From the NCBI RefSeq assembly GCF_030247185.1, contig NC_080571.1:107777128-107841127 (forward strand): a stretch of DNA of 64,000 bases, read 5' to 3'. The notes under the pieces were generated by a model. The model searched no databases. It was not told the DNA's origin and saw only the letters and a list, made by a program, of their open reading frames with translations. Below, one piece after another: positions 1 through 11,586 of the stretch. The position numbers and the translations under genes were made by a program. The stretch is from Malaya genurostris (taxonomy: Eukaryota > Arthropoda > Insecta > Diptera > Culicidae). Each line of letters starts with the position of its first letter. Position 1 is the first letter of the stretch.

Positions 1-988
1 GCCCTACGTTCGAAAACTGTACCGACAATACCATCTCCAGTACCATTTTTAAAAATCGTTCCCCATTGCCCAGCCTGATCTGAAATTTTTATGAATTTAT
101 ACCGATGAAAGTAGGTTTTTATGGACCATTGATTATTCAAACTTATACCAATAGAAATATCCCATGTGCAGTTGTGCTTACGACAAAATTCCACCACGAT
201 TAGGCCACCCATTCCATTGATCTTAACCGTTTGGTTCTTGTACTTGGCCATCCACTGATCGCCGGAAATTGGAGTATAGACGAAATGAGGGATTAATCGA
301 AAGCTTGCCAAACGATACATTTTGCGATTCAAGTTCCTCGTTTTGTCCGGAAATAGGTTTTCTTCAAGTGAAAATGATTCGTTGTCCATTGAGAAGGTGT
401 CCAGCAGGATCAAATCTTCTGCTTCTTCTGTAGATGACACAAATCGATGAGTCAATAGTGAAATTTGATCCGTCCCAATTTCTAGTATCAGAACTAGAGG
501 TATTTCCGTTAACAGCACCGGATGTTTACGAATGATGTCCATGCTATCGCGATCATCCACCATGAACGGATCTTGTACGATGATAACCGGTTTGATGGGA
601 TTCTTGTATGTGGCCTTATCGTGACTTCTAATAAACGTATTCAAAAAAGTCACCGCTGTTATTCCGTCCATAACGAAAGAATCACAACCCAGATTAATGC
701 CTTGTATCAAACGTTGATTATAGTCAAGTTCACTAGAATTTACCATCTCCAGTAAAACAACTGCATGGTTATTCGTTATTAACAAACTACGAAGAAACGC
801 AGAGCCATTTACGCTTAACAGAATGCAGGTGGCGTAGACTTCCAACAAATAGTGCGAAACTTTAAAATCATCGGTAAGTTTTGTGAGTAAATTTACTTAA
901 CTTCAGAATACTCACAAATATGATCGAATAAAAATTCCACTGCTGATTCAAGTCTCAAACTCGGTGAAAGTAATTCGGAGTGATTCAT
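1..988 (-). CDS. Divergent ionotropic receptor, copy 1 (3' part outside window)
   Basis: Insect ionotropic receptors (IRs) are ligand-gated cation channels of chemosensory neurons, related to glutamate receptors. Three exons fit: 988-916 (starts MNHSELL), 859-149 and 79-1, with GT/AG junctions and the same phases as the complete paralogue at 19459-21613. Exons 1 and 2 have exactly the paralogue's lengths (73 and 711 nt). The encoded part is the extracellular N-terminal region and the start of the ligand-binding S1 lobe (motifs VKINGMGG, GTGDGIVGTV). No frameshift or stop is seen, so it looks intact up to the window edge; the channel part lies beyond base 1. The intron at 148-80 is 69 nt and contains no in-frame stop, so retention would keep the frame open. 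The start is supported by a TATA box and initiator just upstream. Family assignment is strong; the IR subfamily is not assigned. Confidence 0.88.
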
Positions 989-993
989 TTTGT

Positions 994-1030
994 GAACTGA
1001 TAGTTTCTAGGTTTGCTGAATTAATATATA
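994..1030 (-). promoter_or_regulatory. Core promoter of IR copy 1 (TATA + Inr)
   Basis: On the minus strand TATATATT lies at 1030-1023 and an initiator TCAGTTC at 1000-994 (A+1 at 998). The TATA box begins 32 nt upstream of +1, and the start codon is only 10 nt downstream of +1. The paralogue has the same layout, which supports both the promoter and the start codon. Confidence 0.6.
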
Positions 1031-1711
1031 CGACACTAACGGAGTAACTTTATTATACGTATTTTCAGTACAAATTGGCCCAAGATTAAATTGACTGTTA
1101 TTATTGCAAAAATCTGTGAAATTGCTCCAGGATAATTCTACCGTCCTTGAAACTTGGTCTTCATTGCTCAATACTATGCGTCTTGTTATTAGGCTCATAG
1201 TTAATAACGATTGGCACAGTTATGGTTAATGATAATATTAGTTTCAAAGTATCTCATTGTTTATTTAAAACCTAGATAATCTATTGTGGTACCTATCTGT
1301 AAGAGAAATTGACTTTTCGCTCTTACTAGTTATGGTTTTGCTAAGGCAGTGAATATAATTTAATCAACAATTGATTGCATCAAGTAGAATTTTCTTAAAT
1401 GTGAAAACTACATCAATTGCTACATTCTGATTGGATGATGGTAAGAATATACATATATTTGTTTATCGCACATATTAGCACGGTAAATAAAAATCGAGCA
1501 CTGAAATACAAAATTCATTTCGAGAGTGTTTCATAATCTGATTTTTAGAAGGTAGTACATATACTATCGGAATGAGGATAAAAGTGTCAACTAACAAATA
1601 ACTCTCCAGGTGTTGATGATCGCACGCTCATAGAAGAACAATATCTGTAGCACTTGTATCGACGTAAACCACAGAGGATTTGTGAATAAAATTAGAATAT
1701 GACTTGATATT
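1031..1711. other. Intergenic, nothing recognised
   Basis: AT-rich sequence upstream of IR copy 1. No domain, repeat boundary or RNA gene was recognised. The short open frames have no family motifs. Confidence 0.5.
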
Positions 1712-2035
1712 AGGGTGTTTTTTTTCAAAAGTTTGCTGATTTGAAATTCAAATAGCACACATGCCAAATTATGAAACGCCCAATTTTTTTTAATTTGCAG
1801 ATAATTTCTTGGCACAAAGGTCATTCTGGAAGTAAAATTTTTGATCATTTTTTCAAGAATTTTAGGGTGTATTTCAGCAATGACACGTTCAATTGGTTTT
1901 CAATTGGTTTCCAAAGCATCAATCGTTGCTGATTTATCCACATAAACCAATGACTTCACGTATCCCGGCAAAAAAAACGAGTTGCGTCAAATCACACTAA
2001 CGCGAAGGCCGGTTCACCTCTAAATAGTGTGAAAA
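1712..2035 (-). pseudogene. Tc1/mariner-like transposase C-terminus, relic
   Basis: Reading the minus strand across frame breaks gives segments typical of the end of an IS630/Tc1/mariner DDE transposase: GYVKSLVYVDKSATIDALE, then RVIAEIHPKILEKMI and NFTSRMTF. An in-frame stop follows the first segment, and the frame is damaged before it. Downstream the sequence runs into AAAAAAAACACCCTAA, possibly the terminal repeat. Only the last part of the gene is present and it cannot be functional. The subfamily is not assigned. Confidence 0.5.
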
Positions 2036-2553
2036 ATTCTTGAAATGTTTCATTTTAACAAAACACAAAAGGAAACATATGATTTTTTGACAATGTTAGA
2101 ACCTACGGGCTCCCAGAGTAATTAAATGTTTTCTTCGATTTTATAAACAAACTTTAAGGGCTGAGGCCAGTATTTCGCGTATAAGCTTGAATCGACCACG
2201 TGTCTCACTATGCGTATTATATTTCTCTCCATGCTCTCTCGCATATGTGCAAAATGACTCTCGAGGGACCGGGTGACCAGAAAAGTTTCGATTTTTTCTA
2301 TTAAAAGTTTGGATAACATGTGTCTGCATCCAATAAAGCTACCGTTTGTTTGGCAGCCTTGCTGAGCCGATTTTATTTCCCTCTCATGTTTCGTTACATT
2401 ACTTACCTTCACAAATATAACATTCACTTCATTTTTATCGAGACAACATATATGTTTTTATGCACTAATCGCATCTCAATTAAATTATCTAGACATTGTC
2501 AGGATAGATTTTTGATCCATGTTTTTGAAGGTGAGTTATTCCTTCACGAATTT
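2036..2553. other. Intergenic or transposon 3' flank, unassigned
   Basis: Lies between two transposase relics. The 101-codon open frame on the minus strand (2427-2122) has no recognisable motif. Part of this stretch may be the 3' flank of the DD37E element that follows; no matching terminal inverted repeat was found. Confidence 0.35.
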
Positions 2554-4731
2554 TCAAACTTTTGATCGAATGCTCTTCATCAAGTTCCGGACAAATGTTA
2601 CGTCGCATTTTTTGGACGCTTGAGCCCAAATTGTTTGAATTCCTGCCTTACCAGTCTTCTTGAAGACCCTCTCCACGATTGCCCAGTAACGTTCGATGGA
2701 TCGAAGCTTAGGGCAATTTGGTGTATTGATATTTTTCTCTACGAAATCTATACCCTTTTCCGCAAGCCAATTGAGAGTGGTATTGGTATAGTGAGCCGAC
2801 GCTAAAGCCGGCCAAAACTGTAGAGGTGTACTATGCTTCTTATATAAAGGCACACGGAAAGACCGAAATTAGCATTTTGGCGAAAAAATTAGTTGATTTT
2901 CTGATTTTAGTTAGTTATTTTTTGAGACAACTAAAAAAATCTTACTTTTGCTAATTTAGATTTTTTAATTCTAATTTTCTTAATAATAATAAAATATTCG
3001 TTGAAATGGCTATTTTTTTTAGTTGAATTCACCAATTAAACGTGCTGTCATTTCTTAGCTAAGGCACGCTTCATATCCATTCAACTAATTTTTTAGTTGA
3101 ATTAGAGAAATAAAACGTTGTTTTCAACCAACATAAATGGTTGAATTGGTTTTTGCAATTAGCAGCTATATGGCGCTCGTTAACACCGTAATGACTACTA
3201 GCCACTAGATGGCACACTACTACCGAAAAAAATTTCAGTCGCGGTTATCTTTTCAATATTTGCAGGTATAAATACGATGTTGTATTGGAGAAAAAGACAT
3301 AAGCGAAACATAAACTTCTTTTTGAAAATTTTACTTCTAAATCGCTGTTTTCTTCATTCGACTTCGCGAAATCGACTCTCTCACTGAAAACTTTGAGCAC
3401 TCGGAAAACAAAAACCGAATACAAGTAGTACACCGGACGGCGTAGCCCGGAATGAGAAGATACAAAAAAAACATCATTTGACGTGTACAATTAGAGTGCA
3501 ACATTCGAAACTCACTTCACTGTTTCGCGTAAAAACATTATTACCCACAATCGCTTTAACTGCGCACAAATTCTGAATAAATACACTTTCCACTAACAGT
3601 TTACGTCATTTTTACATATCGGTTTAGAAAATTATATAGGGATATATCGTAACACATGCGAAAAACATCTAAACAATTTGCGAGCAGTTTCAACAAGACT
3701 GTCCCTTTTAGCTTTTTAATGGATTGTTTTGCTTTGACATTGCTGTCCTTCAGTAATGACGGTGATAGATAAATAGAATCAAAGTTTCTGAATTTAATAA
3801 CGAAATTAGTTGTCAATGAGAATTTCGTGTTGGATTGAAATATTGCTGGTTTGTGTCCAGAATATTCGCCAACTAAACACTTTCTCTAAAAATAAGAGTT
3901 TTTTTCAACACAGTAAATTCTAAATTTTAACTAATTTTATAGTTATTTTGGAAATTTTGTTGTTAAAATCAACTAATTCAAAAACAGTAATACAAATTAG
4001 GCGCAGAGCTAATTTCGGTCGTTCCGTGCAGCAATCTCTTCTGAAGACACTCAGATAGATAGCTTTCTGCATTTATAGTTCCGGTATTGTAAAAATGATT
4101 GAATTCAAACCACAGGAACATATTGCTTTCCATACGAGTACCTTTCGACCGAATTTCTCCACTTGAATCGACCTGTCCGCATCGCTAACATCCTCCCCAA
4201 CGACGACAGTGAAGTATTGTGGACCTGGAAGGGTTTTTGAGTCCTCCTTTACATAAGTCTCATCGTCCATCGAAACGAATGCATCCGGACACTGCAAAAG
4301 ACGCGAATACAATTTCCGGACCCTTGTTGCTGCTCGCTTCTTTTGTTTTACACTTTTTTCGAGATTTTCTGCTTCTTGTAGGTCTTCAGGTGGTTTCGCC
4401 TCTTGATACGCTGGATCATTCCGACACTTGTTCGTGCTTTTTTGGCCAAATCACGTATTGACATTGATTTGTTCTTCATGACAAGAGATACCACTTTCTG
4501 GTATCTGCTTCTTGCCGAAGGGTTCTTCCAGTTTCGGGTTGGAAGAACCGGGTTTTCTGCCTCTTTCAGGTAGCTCGTCCAAAGAATAGTGTTCCCCAAA
4601 CTTATTAATGATGGTTTTAACACTGTTATGATGAATTCCAAACCACTTGATCAATTTCGCATAGTAATACCCTTCTCTCTTACCCATGTGTCCAGAACCT
4701 TAATTTTCATTTCCTTATCAATACGCGACAT
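2554..4731 (-). pseudogene. DD37E Tc1/mariner transposase, broken and interrupted
   Basis: The transposase starts at 4731 (MSRIDKEMKIKVLDTW) and continues through several frames: an N-terminal helix-turn-helix (YYYAKLIKWFGIHHNSVKT), a second one (SIRDLAKKARTSVGMIQRI), the first catalytic Asp in SMDDETYVKEDSKTLPG near 4265, and the C-terminal block at 2853-2554. In that block the expected second Asp is replaced by Ala (FWPALASAHY), and the catalytic Glu lies in PKLRSIERYW. Exactly 37 residues separate the Ala position from the Glu, which identifies the DD37E group known from mosquitoes (ITmD37E). There are frameshifts near 4670, 4350 and 4080, and the 1176-bp TIR element at 2853-4028 splits the frame. 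The gene is dead. The gypsy element lies 165 bp upstream of the start, probably within this transposon's 5' region. Confidence 0.8.
2853..4028. mobile_element. 1.2-kb TIR element, copy 1 (CACGGAA family), inserted in DD37E gene
   Basis: The left end CACGGAAAGACCGAAATTAG and right end CTAATTTCGGTCGTTCCGTG are inverted repeats. A 2-bp duplication (CA) flanks the element at 2851-2852 and 4029-4030. Removing the element and one CA rejoins the DD37E reading frame (..RLLPLYKKH..), which fixes the insertion boundaries exactly. The 1176-bp interior has no transposase; its short open frames look fortuitous. A second copy lies at 51188-52396. The 2-bp target duplication (TA there) suggests mobilisation by a Tc1/mariner-type transposase, which is inference. 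Confidence 0.88.
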
Positions 4732-4895
4732 TTTGAAAACGCAGAATTTCAACCACACAAACAAGTAAACAAACGAAAGTTGACAGCCAAACGCACAGCA
4801 TGCTGTGATCTGAGCATAAAAAACCATCACAAATACATGCGTACACCACAAATGTATGCGTATAGCTCATTTTCGATACACGTCTTAATGAAAAC

Positions 4896-5196
4896 TGTTG
4901 CAGCCAACCAAACGGCAATACTGGCTACACTGCCATTATGCTCTCGAGTGACAGTTATGCTGCCACTGCATTGACGCATATGTTGCTGTCATTAGATTCC
5001 CGCCAGTCCAGCTAGAGAGAGATTCAGAACAGTTGTCTACAGTACAGACAACTTCTTTTATTGTGTCTTGTGTAACATGTCTTTATTAAGTATTAAAGTA
5101 TAGTAGTTCAGTTTTAAAATGTGTCTATTTATTACTTGTCTGTAAGGACACGCAAATAGTGTTCTCTGCTGTCCACCACACACACAAGATACAACA
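4896..5196 (+). repeat. 5' LTR of gypsy element
   Basis: 301 bp, beginning TGTTGCAGCC and ending GATACAACA. It is nearly identical to 9656-9956, with two substitutions in the stretch 'gccactgca' versus 'gctactgcg'. A plausible polyadenylation-like stretch (AGTATTAAAG) lies in the middle. Confidence 0.95.
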
Positions 5197-5197
5197 G

Positions 5198-5213
5198 TGG
5201 CGACGAGTCCAGT
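5198..5213 (+). other. Candidate primer binding site
   Basis: TGGCGACGAGTCCAG starts one base after the 5' LTR. It begins with TGG, complementary to the CCA end of a tRNA, as in LTR retrotransposons. The priming tRNA was not identified. Confidence 0.65.
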
Positions 5214-5254
5214 GGAAAAGTGATAAAAGCTAACCTCACTTTCACATCACCCAC

Positions 5255-8200
5255 GTGCAACAAGACAAAAGGATGAGTATCCCGAATGGACAGCAGCATG
5301 CCTTTCTGCAGCAACAAGGCCAACAGCAGCAAGTTCCTCCAGCTACGGATGAGCTCCTTCGTCAGTGTTTGCACCTGATGACACAAGTTCTCCAGCAACA
5401 GCAGAACAGTCAGCAGTCACAGGAGAACTTCATCAGGCAAGTCGTTTCGGAAGTGCATGCGGGCGCAGCACCCAGTCCGGAACAAATTCTCGATTCCCTT
5501 GCTGGGAATATCAAGGAGTTCCGCTACGACGCGGACAGTAGCATCACGTTTGCAGCCTGGTTCACGAGGTACGACGAGCTGTTCGAAAAGGATGCTGCTC
5601 GGTTGGACGACCAAGCGAAGGTCAGATTGCTGCTCAGAAAGCTGGGAACATCTGAACACGAAAGGTACGTCTCTTTTATTTTGCCGAGAACACCGAAGGA
5701 ACATACTTTTGCAGACACGGTCGCAAAATTGAAAAGTTTGTTCGGGGTGAAAGAGTCGGTGATCAGCAGGCGATACAGAACCCTTCAGATCGCTAAACAA
5801 CCGACCGAAGACCATATCGCTTACGCCTGCCGTGTGAATAAGCTCTGCGTCGAGTTCGAGCTGGGAAAGTTGTCAGAGCAACAGTTCAAGTGCTTGATGT
5901 TCGTGTGCGGACTAAAGTCTGAGCGTGATTCAGAGACTCGGACCCGACTTCTGTCATGGATTGAGGAGAACAATAACCTCACGTTGGAGCAATTATCGAA
6001 TGAATGCCAGCGTCTCATCAATCTCAAACACGATAATGCTATGATCGAATCTGCTGCATCTTTCGATCAGGTTAATCAGCTCAAGCAGAAATATGACAGT
6101 AATCGTAACAGACGTCAGCTGTCTCCCAGGTCAGATGCGAACAACACAAAGCGGAAACCCGATACTCCGTGCTGGTATTGTGGTGCGTTCCATTATGTTC
6201 GTGACTGCCCGTACAAGAACCGTCAATGTCCCGATTGTAGTCGGTACGGTCATCGTCAAGGATACTGTGCAAGTTCCAAGAAGAAGAAGAGAGGTGGAAA
6301 ACGTTCGGTTGCCAGAAGGGTTGTCGTTGTCAACATGTGCAACGTGCAGAGGCGGCGGAAATTTGTCTCCGTTGTGCTAAATGGAACTCACATCCATCTT
6401 CAGTTAGTCACAGCGTCCGACATCACGGTCATCAGCAAACCGATCTGGCGAAAGGTCGGTAGTCCCAGATTATCACCATCTACAGTGAAGGCGAAAACAG
6501 CATCTGGGAACATTTTGCCACTCGAAGGTGAATTTCGCTGTGACGTCACCATCGGCGGAAACACTCGCAGCGAAATTATCCGTGTAACTGAAAAGCAGCT
6601 GCAACTTCTCGGATCTGATTTGGTCGATAGCTTCGATTTATGGTCCGTGCCAATGGATACTTTTTGCTGCCAGGTATCTAGTTCTTCGACTTCCAGCGCA
6701 GCGCTTAGTTCTGCATTTCCAGAAGTTTTCAGTGAGAAACTTGGGCTCTGCAATAAGGTACAGGTGAAGTTAGACGTAAAGGATCAGTGCAAGCCCATTT
6801 TCTGTCCCAAACGCCCGGTTGCGTACTCTATGTACAACGCAGTCGATCAAGAGTTGGACCGGTTACAGCAGCTGAACATCATTACACCGGTCGACTACTC
6901 GGAGTGGGCAGCACCAATCGTCGTAGTGCGCAAAGCAAATGGTGCCATTCGTGTTTGCGGAGATTATTCTACAGGACTCAACTCCGCTCTTCAGCCTCAC
7001 CAATACCCGCTCCCTCTTCCGGAAGACATCTTCGCTAAGCTGGCTAACTGCAAAGTTTTCAGTCAGATCGATCTTTCGGATGCATTTTTGCAAGTTGAGG
7101 TCGACGAGCAGTTTCGTCATCTGCTCACCATCAACACGCACCGTGGTTTGTTTCATTATCGTCTTCCACCTGGTGTAAAGGTAGCACCGGGTATCTTCCA
7201 GCAGCTCATCGACACCATGCTAGCCGGGTTGGAAAAAGTTTCCGGTTATCTCGATGACGTTATCGTTGGCGGTGAAGACGAAGCAGCTCACAACCGCAAC
7301 CTGAAAGCAGTTCTTCAGCGAATCCAGGATTTTGGGTTCACCATTCGAGCCGAAAAATGTACCTTCGGCAAGAAGCAGATACCGTATCTGGGCTACATTG
7401 TTGACCATCGAGGTCTGCGTCCAGATCCAGCCAAAATCGAGGCAATAGTGCAGCTTCCGCCTCCCACTGACGTTCACGGTGTACGTTCCTTCCTCGGGGC
7501 GATCAATTATTACGGAAAGTTTGTCCCGAACATGCGAATGCTTCGCTTCCCGCTGGACAATCTGCTGAAATCGCAGTCGAAATTCCAGTGGACAACGGAG
7601 TGCCAGCAGGCATTCGAGCGTTTCAAGCAGATTCTCACCTTAGATCTTCTACTAACGCACTACGATCCGAAAAAGGAGATCATCGTTTCTGCTGACGCAT
7701 CGTCAGTTGGTGTTGGAGCCACAATCAGTCACAGGTTCCCAGATGGCTCCATCAAAATAGTACAGCATGCTTCCAGAGCACTTACGAAGGCAGAGCAGAA
7801 CTACAGTCAACCGGATCGTGAAGGTCTAGCTATCATCTTTGCCGTCACCAAGTTTCACAAAATGATCTTCGGACGGCGCTTCTTGCTGCAGACTGACCAC
7901 GCTCCGCTGCTCCGAATCTTCGGGTCCAAGAAGGGCATACCGGTATACACAGCCAACCGGTTACAGCGCTTTGCCCTCACTCTACTGCTGTACGATTTCA
8001 CCATCGAGTACGTTCCCACTGATAAGTTCGGTAACGCCGACGTGCTGTCCCGGTTGATAAACCGACACGCGCGACCAGATGAAGACTACGTCATCGCCAG
8101 CATAATTCTCGAGCAGGATGTTAGGTCAGTAGCAGTTGATACAGTAGATGCGTTGCCTCTTACTTTCAGAAACGTCGCTCGAAGTACCCAAGCTGATCCA

Positions 8201-9646
8201 GTTCTCCGGAAGGTCTATCGTTTTATAACAGACGGTTGGCCTCAAACGAAAGCAATCGATCCGGAGCTAAAACGATTCCAAGTCAGACAGGAATCCCTCA
8301 CTACCGTTGATGGATGCATACTGTTCGCTGATCGGCTCGTCATCCCAGCTCAGTATCGCAAGCGTTGCTTAGATCAGCTTCACAATGGTCATCCTGGTAC
8401 ACAGCGTATGAAGGCCATCGCCAGGAGCTACGTCTATTGGCCATCCATCGACGAAGACATCGCCGGTTATGTGAAAACATGTCGGCATTGTGCAGCGACT
8501 GCCAAGTCACCGCCTCACGCCGTCCCAGTGCCATGGCCGAAGGCATCGGGCCCTTGACAGCGTGTTCACGTAGACTTCGCCGGTCCCATCGACGGTGAGT
8601 ACTATTTGCTAGTGGTCGACTCCTTCTCCAAGTGGCCGGAGATTGTGCAAACCCGACGAATCACTGCAGTAGCAACCATCAGTATTCTTCGAAGTCTATT
8701 TGCAAGGCTCGGTATGCCTGTAATGCTAGTATCGGATAACGGTACTCAGTTTACGAGTGTGGAATTTGCCAACTTCTGTGCTCTCAACGGTATCGAGCAT
8801 GTCACAACGGCCCCGTTCCATCCCCAGTCTAACGGCCAGGTGGAAAGGTTCGTTGACACCTTCAAGCGGGCCGTCAAAAAAATTCAAGAGGGGAGAGGAT
8901 CCATTGCTGAAGCTCTAGACACCTTCCTGCTAACCTACAGAAGCACGCCCAACCGCACTGCGCCCTAAGGTAAATCACCATCTGAGGTTATGTTTGGTCG
9001 TCGTATACGGACTTGTCTGGAGCTTCTACGCCCATCATCAGCAATTTTACCAATGACACCGCATGTTCAGCAAAATCAACAGCGAAGATCGTTCAATCGA
9101 AACGAACTGGTTTTCGCAAAGGTTCATCACAGAAACACTTGGAAGTGGGCTCCTGGTGTTATTCTGGAGAAGATAGGTAATGTGATGTACAACGTTTTGG
9201 TTGATCGTCGAGTTCTGCGTTCCCATATCAACCAGTTACGATGTCGTACTGAGACTGTTTCACCCAACACCGGTCCTTTATCGTCAGCCAGCAGTAGTAC
9301 TAAATTGTTGCCACTCGACGTCCTTCTTGGTGCCTGGGATCTACCGAAGCTTTCAGACAGCTCATCCGCAGTATCATCCGTTGGCTCACCGCAGTCTTTG
9401 GTTACGCACAGCTCACAATCGCCGACGTTACAGCCGATGACACCGACACGTTTGTCTTCTACTCCCACAAGTGTTCCATTACCTCAGCTAGTGGCAAGTC
9501 CGTCGTCCTCGTCATTATCTTCATCTACAGCAGCATCAGCGGAGTTCGAGTCAGCGACCGAAGCAGACCTGGTGGAGACTTTACCGCGTCGTTCCACCCG
9601 GACCAGAAGTCGGCCACAATGGTTCGACCCGTACCACCTTTATTAA
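5255..9646 (+). pseudogene. Gypsy gag-pol, single frame with two nonsense codons
   Basis: One frame of 1464 codons is interrupted by TGA at 8555-8557 and TAA at 8966-8968. The first 1100 residues hold Gag with a glutamine-rich start, zinc knuckles from residue 306 (CWYCGAFHYVRDC, then CPDCSRYGHRQGYC), protease, reverse transcriptase (QIDLSDAFLQVEV; YLDDV at about 665), RNase H (VSADASSVGVGA, TDHAPLL) and the integrase HHCC zinc finger (HNGHPG...CRHC). After the TGA come the catalytic core (VHVDFAGP, SDNGTQFTS, NGQVERF) and a C-terminal domain ending in SRPQWFDPYHLY. The protease motif reads LVTASDIT; residue 385 is Val where families carry the catalytic Asp. The first stop sits where relatives usually have Trp in a P-W-x-R-x-H motif. 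These lesions imply this copy cannot move by itself, despite young LTRs. Confidence 0.93.
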
Positions 9647-9655
9647 GAGGGGAGA
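9645..9655 (+). other. Polypurine tract
   Basis: AAGAGGGGAGA directly abuts the 3' LTR, the expected site of plus-strand priming in LTR retrotransposons. Confidence 0.8.
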
Positions 9656-9956
9656 TGTTGCAGCCAACCAAACGGCAATACTGGCTACACTGCCATTATG
9701 CTCTCGAGTGACAGTTATGCTGCTACTGCGTTGACGCATATGTTGCTGTCATTAGATTCCCGCCAGTCCAGCTAGAGAGAGATTCAGAACAGTTGTCTAC
9801 AGTACAGACAACTTCTTTTATTGTGTCTTGTGTAACATGTCTTTATTAAGTATTAAAGTATAGTAGTTCAGTTTTAAAATGTGTCTATTTATTACTTGTC
9901 TGTAAGGACACGCAAATAGTGTTCTCTGCTGTCCACCACACACACAAGATACAACA
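9656..9956 (+). repeat. 3' LTR of gypsy element
   Basis: 301 bp matching 4896-5196 with about two substitutions; followed by the target duplication AAAAC. Confidence 0.95.
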
Positions 9957-9961
9957 AAAAC

Positions 9962-10619
9962 CAAATGAAACAAATCAGAATCACCACAGTTTTCCTCAAC
10001 CATTAACTTACTCTACTCCAATTACTCTTTTTTAAGAACCTGCAAATACCTGTTGAAACTAAGTAGTACAAAGTAGTAGTAGGTTCGATAAGCAACTGAT
10101 CGTTTTAAACAATCGAAATTATTCGACGAATACATAAACTGTTTCGCGAACAAGAATCTTGCCTGACACGGTTTAAGCTTAAAGTAACGCATTAGCATAA
10201 ACTTTTGGTTTATTCGAAACAACTATAAACTATATTTATAATACTATTGAGTTCTTTTATAAAATTATAGATAGCTGGAATAAGCTAGGTGAAGTATTGT
10301 CGTCATGCCAAAGATTTTAATCTGTAACAAAGAATGAACAATCTTGTTATAGACGAGAAAATTAATTATAAGAGCATTTTGGTTACAAACTGAATGACTC
10401 CACCGACCGTCTTGAACGACATGCACAAATGTGTCTTCTTCATATTATTCATACTCATAGTTTATAACCATACATGTCAAGCGCCTGTTTTACTAGCAAA
10501 CAAAAGGTGTCCGTGTTTCTATGTGTCGGTTTTGCACGATACGCTTTGTGCGATGATTCGTTTATTCATGCGGTTATTTTAGCATTGAATTTCATCATAT
10601 TGCTACTTCATACCAAACA
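9962..10619. other. Intergenic, AT-rich
   Basis: No gene or repeat boundary is recognised. Short open frames such as the one at 10394-10582 lack any motif. The first part probably continues the sequence into which the gypsy element inserted. Confidence 0.4.
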
Positions 10620-11330
10620 TTTTGGAAAACTTAAAAAATTACTGAAAATTTCATCATGAATTGCTGGTCATATTTCCGATGGTATGGTATGTTGCTGCGG
10701 TTAACGCAACAAGAGGTAATCATGATTAGGTTCTACCTATTATTGCATACAGTGGACTTTGAAACGGCACTCTATAGTAAAGTAAGTCATTTTCGCGACA
10801 AAAAACTGCTTTCATTTGAATTAAAATTAAAAAGGCGGGTGAGTAATGTCACAGACTTACCTGGAGGACGTGAATACGAATAACAATGATAATCGTTGGT
10901 ATTAGTTTCTTAACTTTTACTGCTAAATACTAAAGATTGACTTATTTGCGACAAATATTTTCTACCACACAATAAAATAACGCGGAGCAAATGAGTAAAA
11001 AAAATAGCGAAATACAGAATTTTGAAGTCGATTTTTTCATTACTGATTTGCATATTTTAGTGGAAGGAACTATGTACATGCTGTACGGGATCCATTTCTA
11101 GCGTTCAGAAGGGTCAAATTGTGAAGTTCTTTACGGTATTGAACACTTTTCGGAACATCGTTATCGATCGCTAAGCAGTCAAATTCTGGTTTTATTCTTA
11201 CTCGTTTGGTGCGAGATTCGCACAGCGAAAAGTGCACAAAGGTAATCAAATTATTCTCGATTTGCACTAAATTGATGATTGTTATCTCTGATTTGCAAAG
11301 ATGCAATCTTTATCATTCTTTAGATAACAT
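10620..11330. repeat. Dispersed repeat family (GTCGTATTCACGAC type), copy 1
   Basis: Shares long stretches with 11587-11848, 29680-30300 and 60360-60580: 'catatttccgatgg', 'acaagag(g/a)ta', 'agtaaagtaagtc' followed by 'cgacaaaa', and 'gatgttccgaaaagtgtt'. A segment on the minus strand (11160-11080) resembles 30196-30260 at the protein level (VPKSVQYRKELHN versus VPKSVEYRSEFLN). The similarity is in the DNA generally, so it reads as an interspersed repeat, not a gene. Boundaries are approximate. Confidence 0.55.
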
Positions 11331-11586
11331 TTACAGCCGTTAGAAGGCCTCATTTTGCACAATGATCCCCATCGTTGGTCACTTTTCATTGTATTTTGCT
11401 TCATTGCAAACGACCAGCATGATGCAATCAATATTTTTTGAAGAGAAACTGGCTCTGTAAACGTCTCGCATTAGATTCAATACTGAACTGAAGCTCTGGA
11501 CCTGAACTGACCGGAATGATGCACTTGCTTTACTTCCTGCTAAGTCAACTGCGCAGGCTTGAATGAACGAAATATATCAAGTGTTA

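Larger units (their letters stand above)
4896..9956 (+). mobile_element. Ty3/gypsy LTR retrotransposon, full length
   Basis: The 5061-bp element has two 301-bp LTRs (TGTTGCAG...ATACAACA), a primer-binding-site-like TGG after the 5' LTR, a purine tract before the 3' LTR, and one long gag-pol frame. The 5-bp target duplication AAAAC is at 4891-4895 and 9957-9961. I count two differences between the LTRs (near 4950 versus 9710), so the insertion is recent. The element order is Gag, CCHC knuckles, protease, reverse transcriptase, RNase H, integrase, which is the Ty3/gypsy order; a Mag-like lineage is my guess from the Gag. No envelope gene is seen. Confidence 0.95.

Noticed and set aside
522..755. 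Paired plus-strand frames at 522-755 and 21142-21375 that resemble each other
   Set aside because: They are antisense shadows of exon 2 of the two IR genes; the similarity comes from the gene duplication.
3245..3490. Frame of 81 codons inside the CACGGAA element, with a partly similar frame in copy 2 (51901-51683)
   Set aside because: Reading frames are not preserved by the indels between the two copies, so selection for a protein is not supported.
11070..11306. Minus-strand frame with VPKSVQYRKELHN, similar to one at 30063-30293, as a possible conserved gene
   Set aside because: The similarity extends through non-coding sequence of a dispersed repeat with four copies, and the frames are not otherwise conserved.
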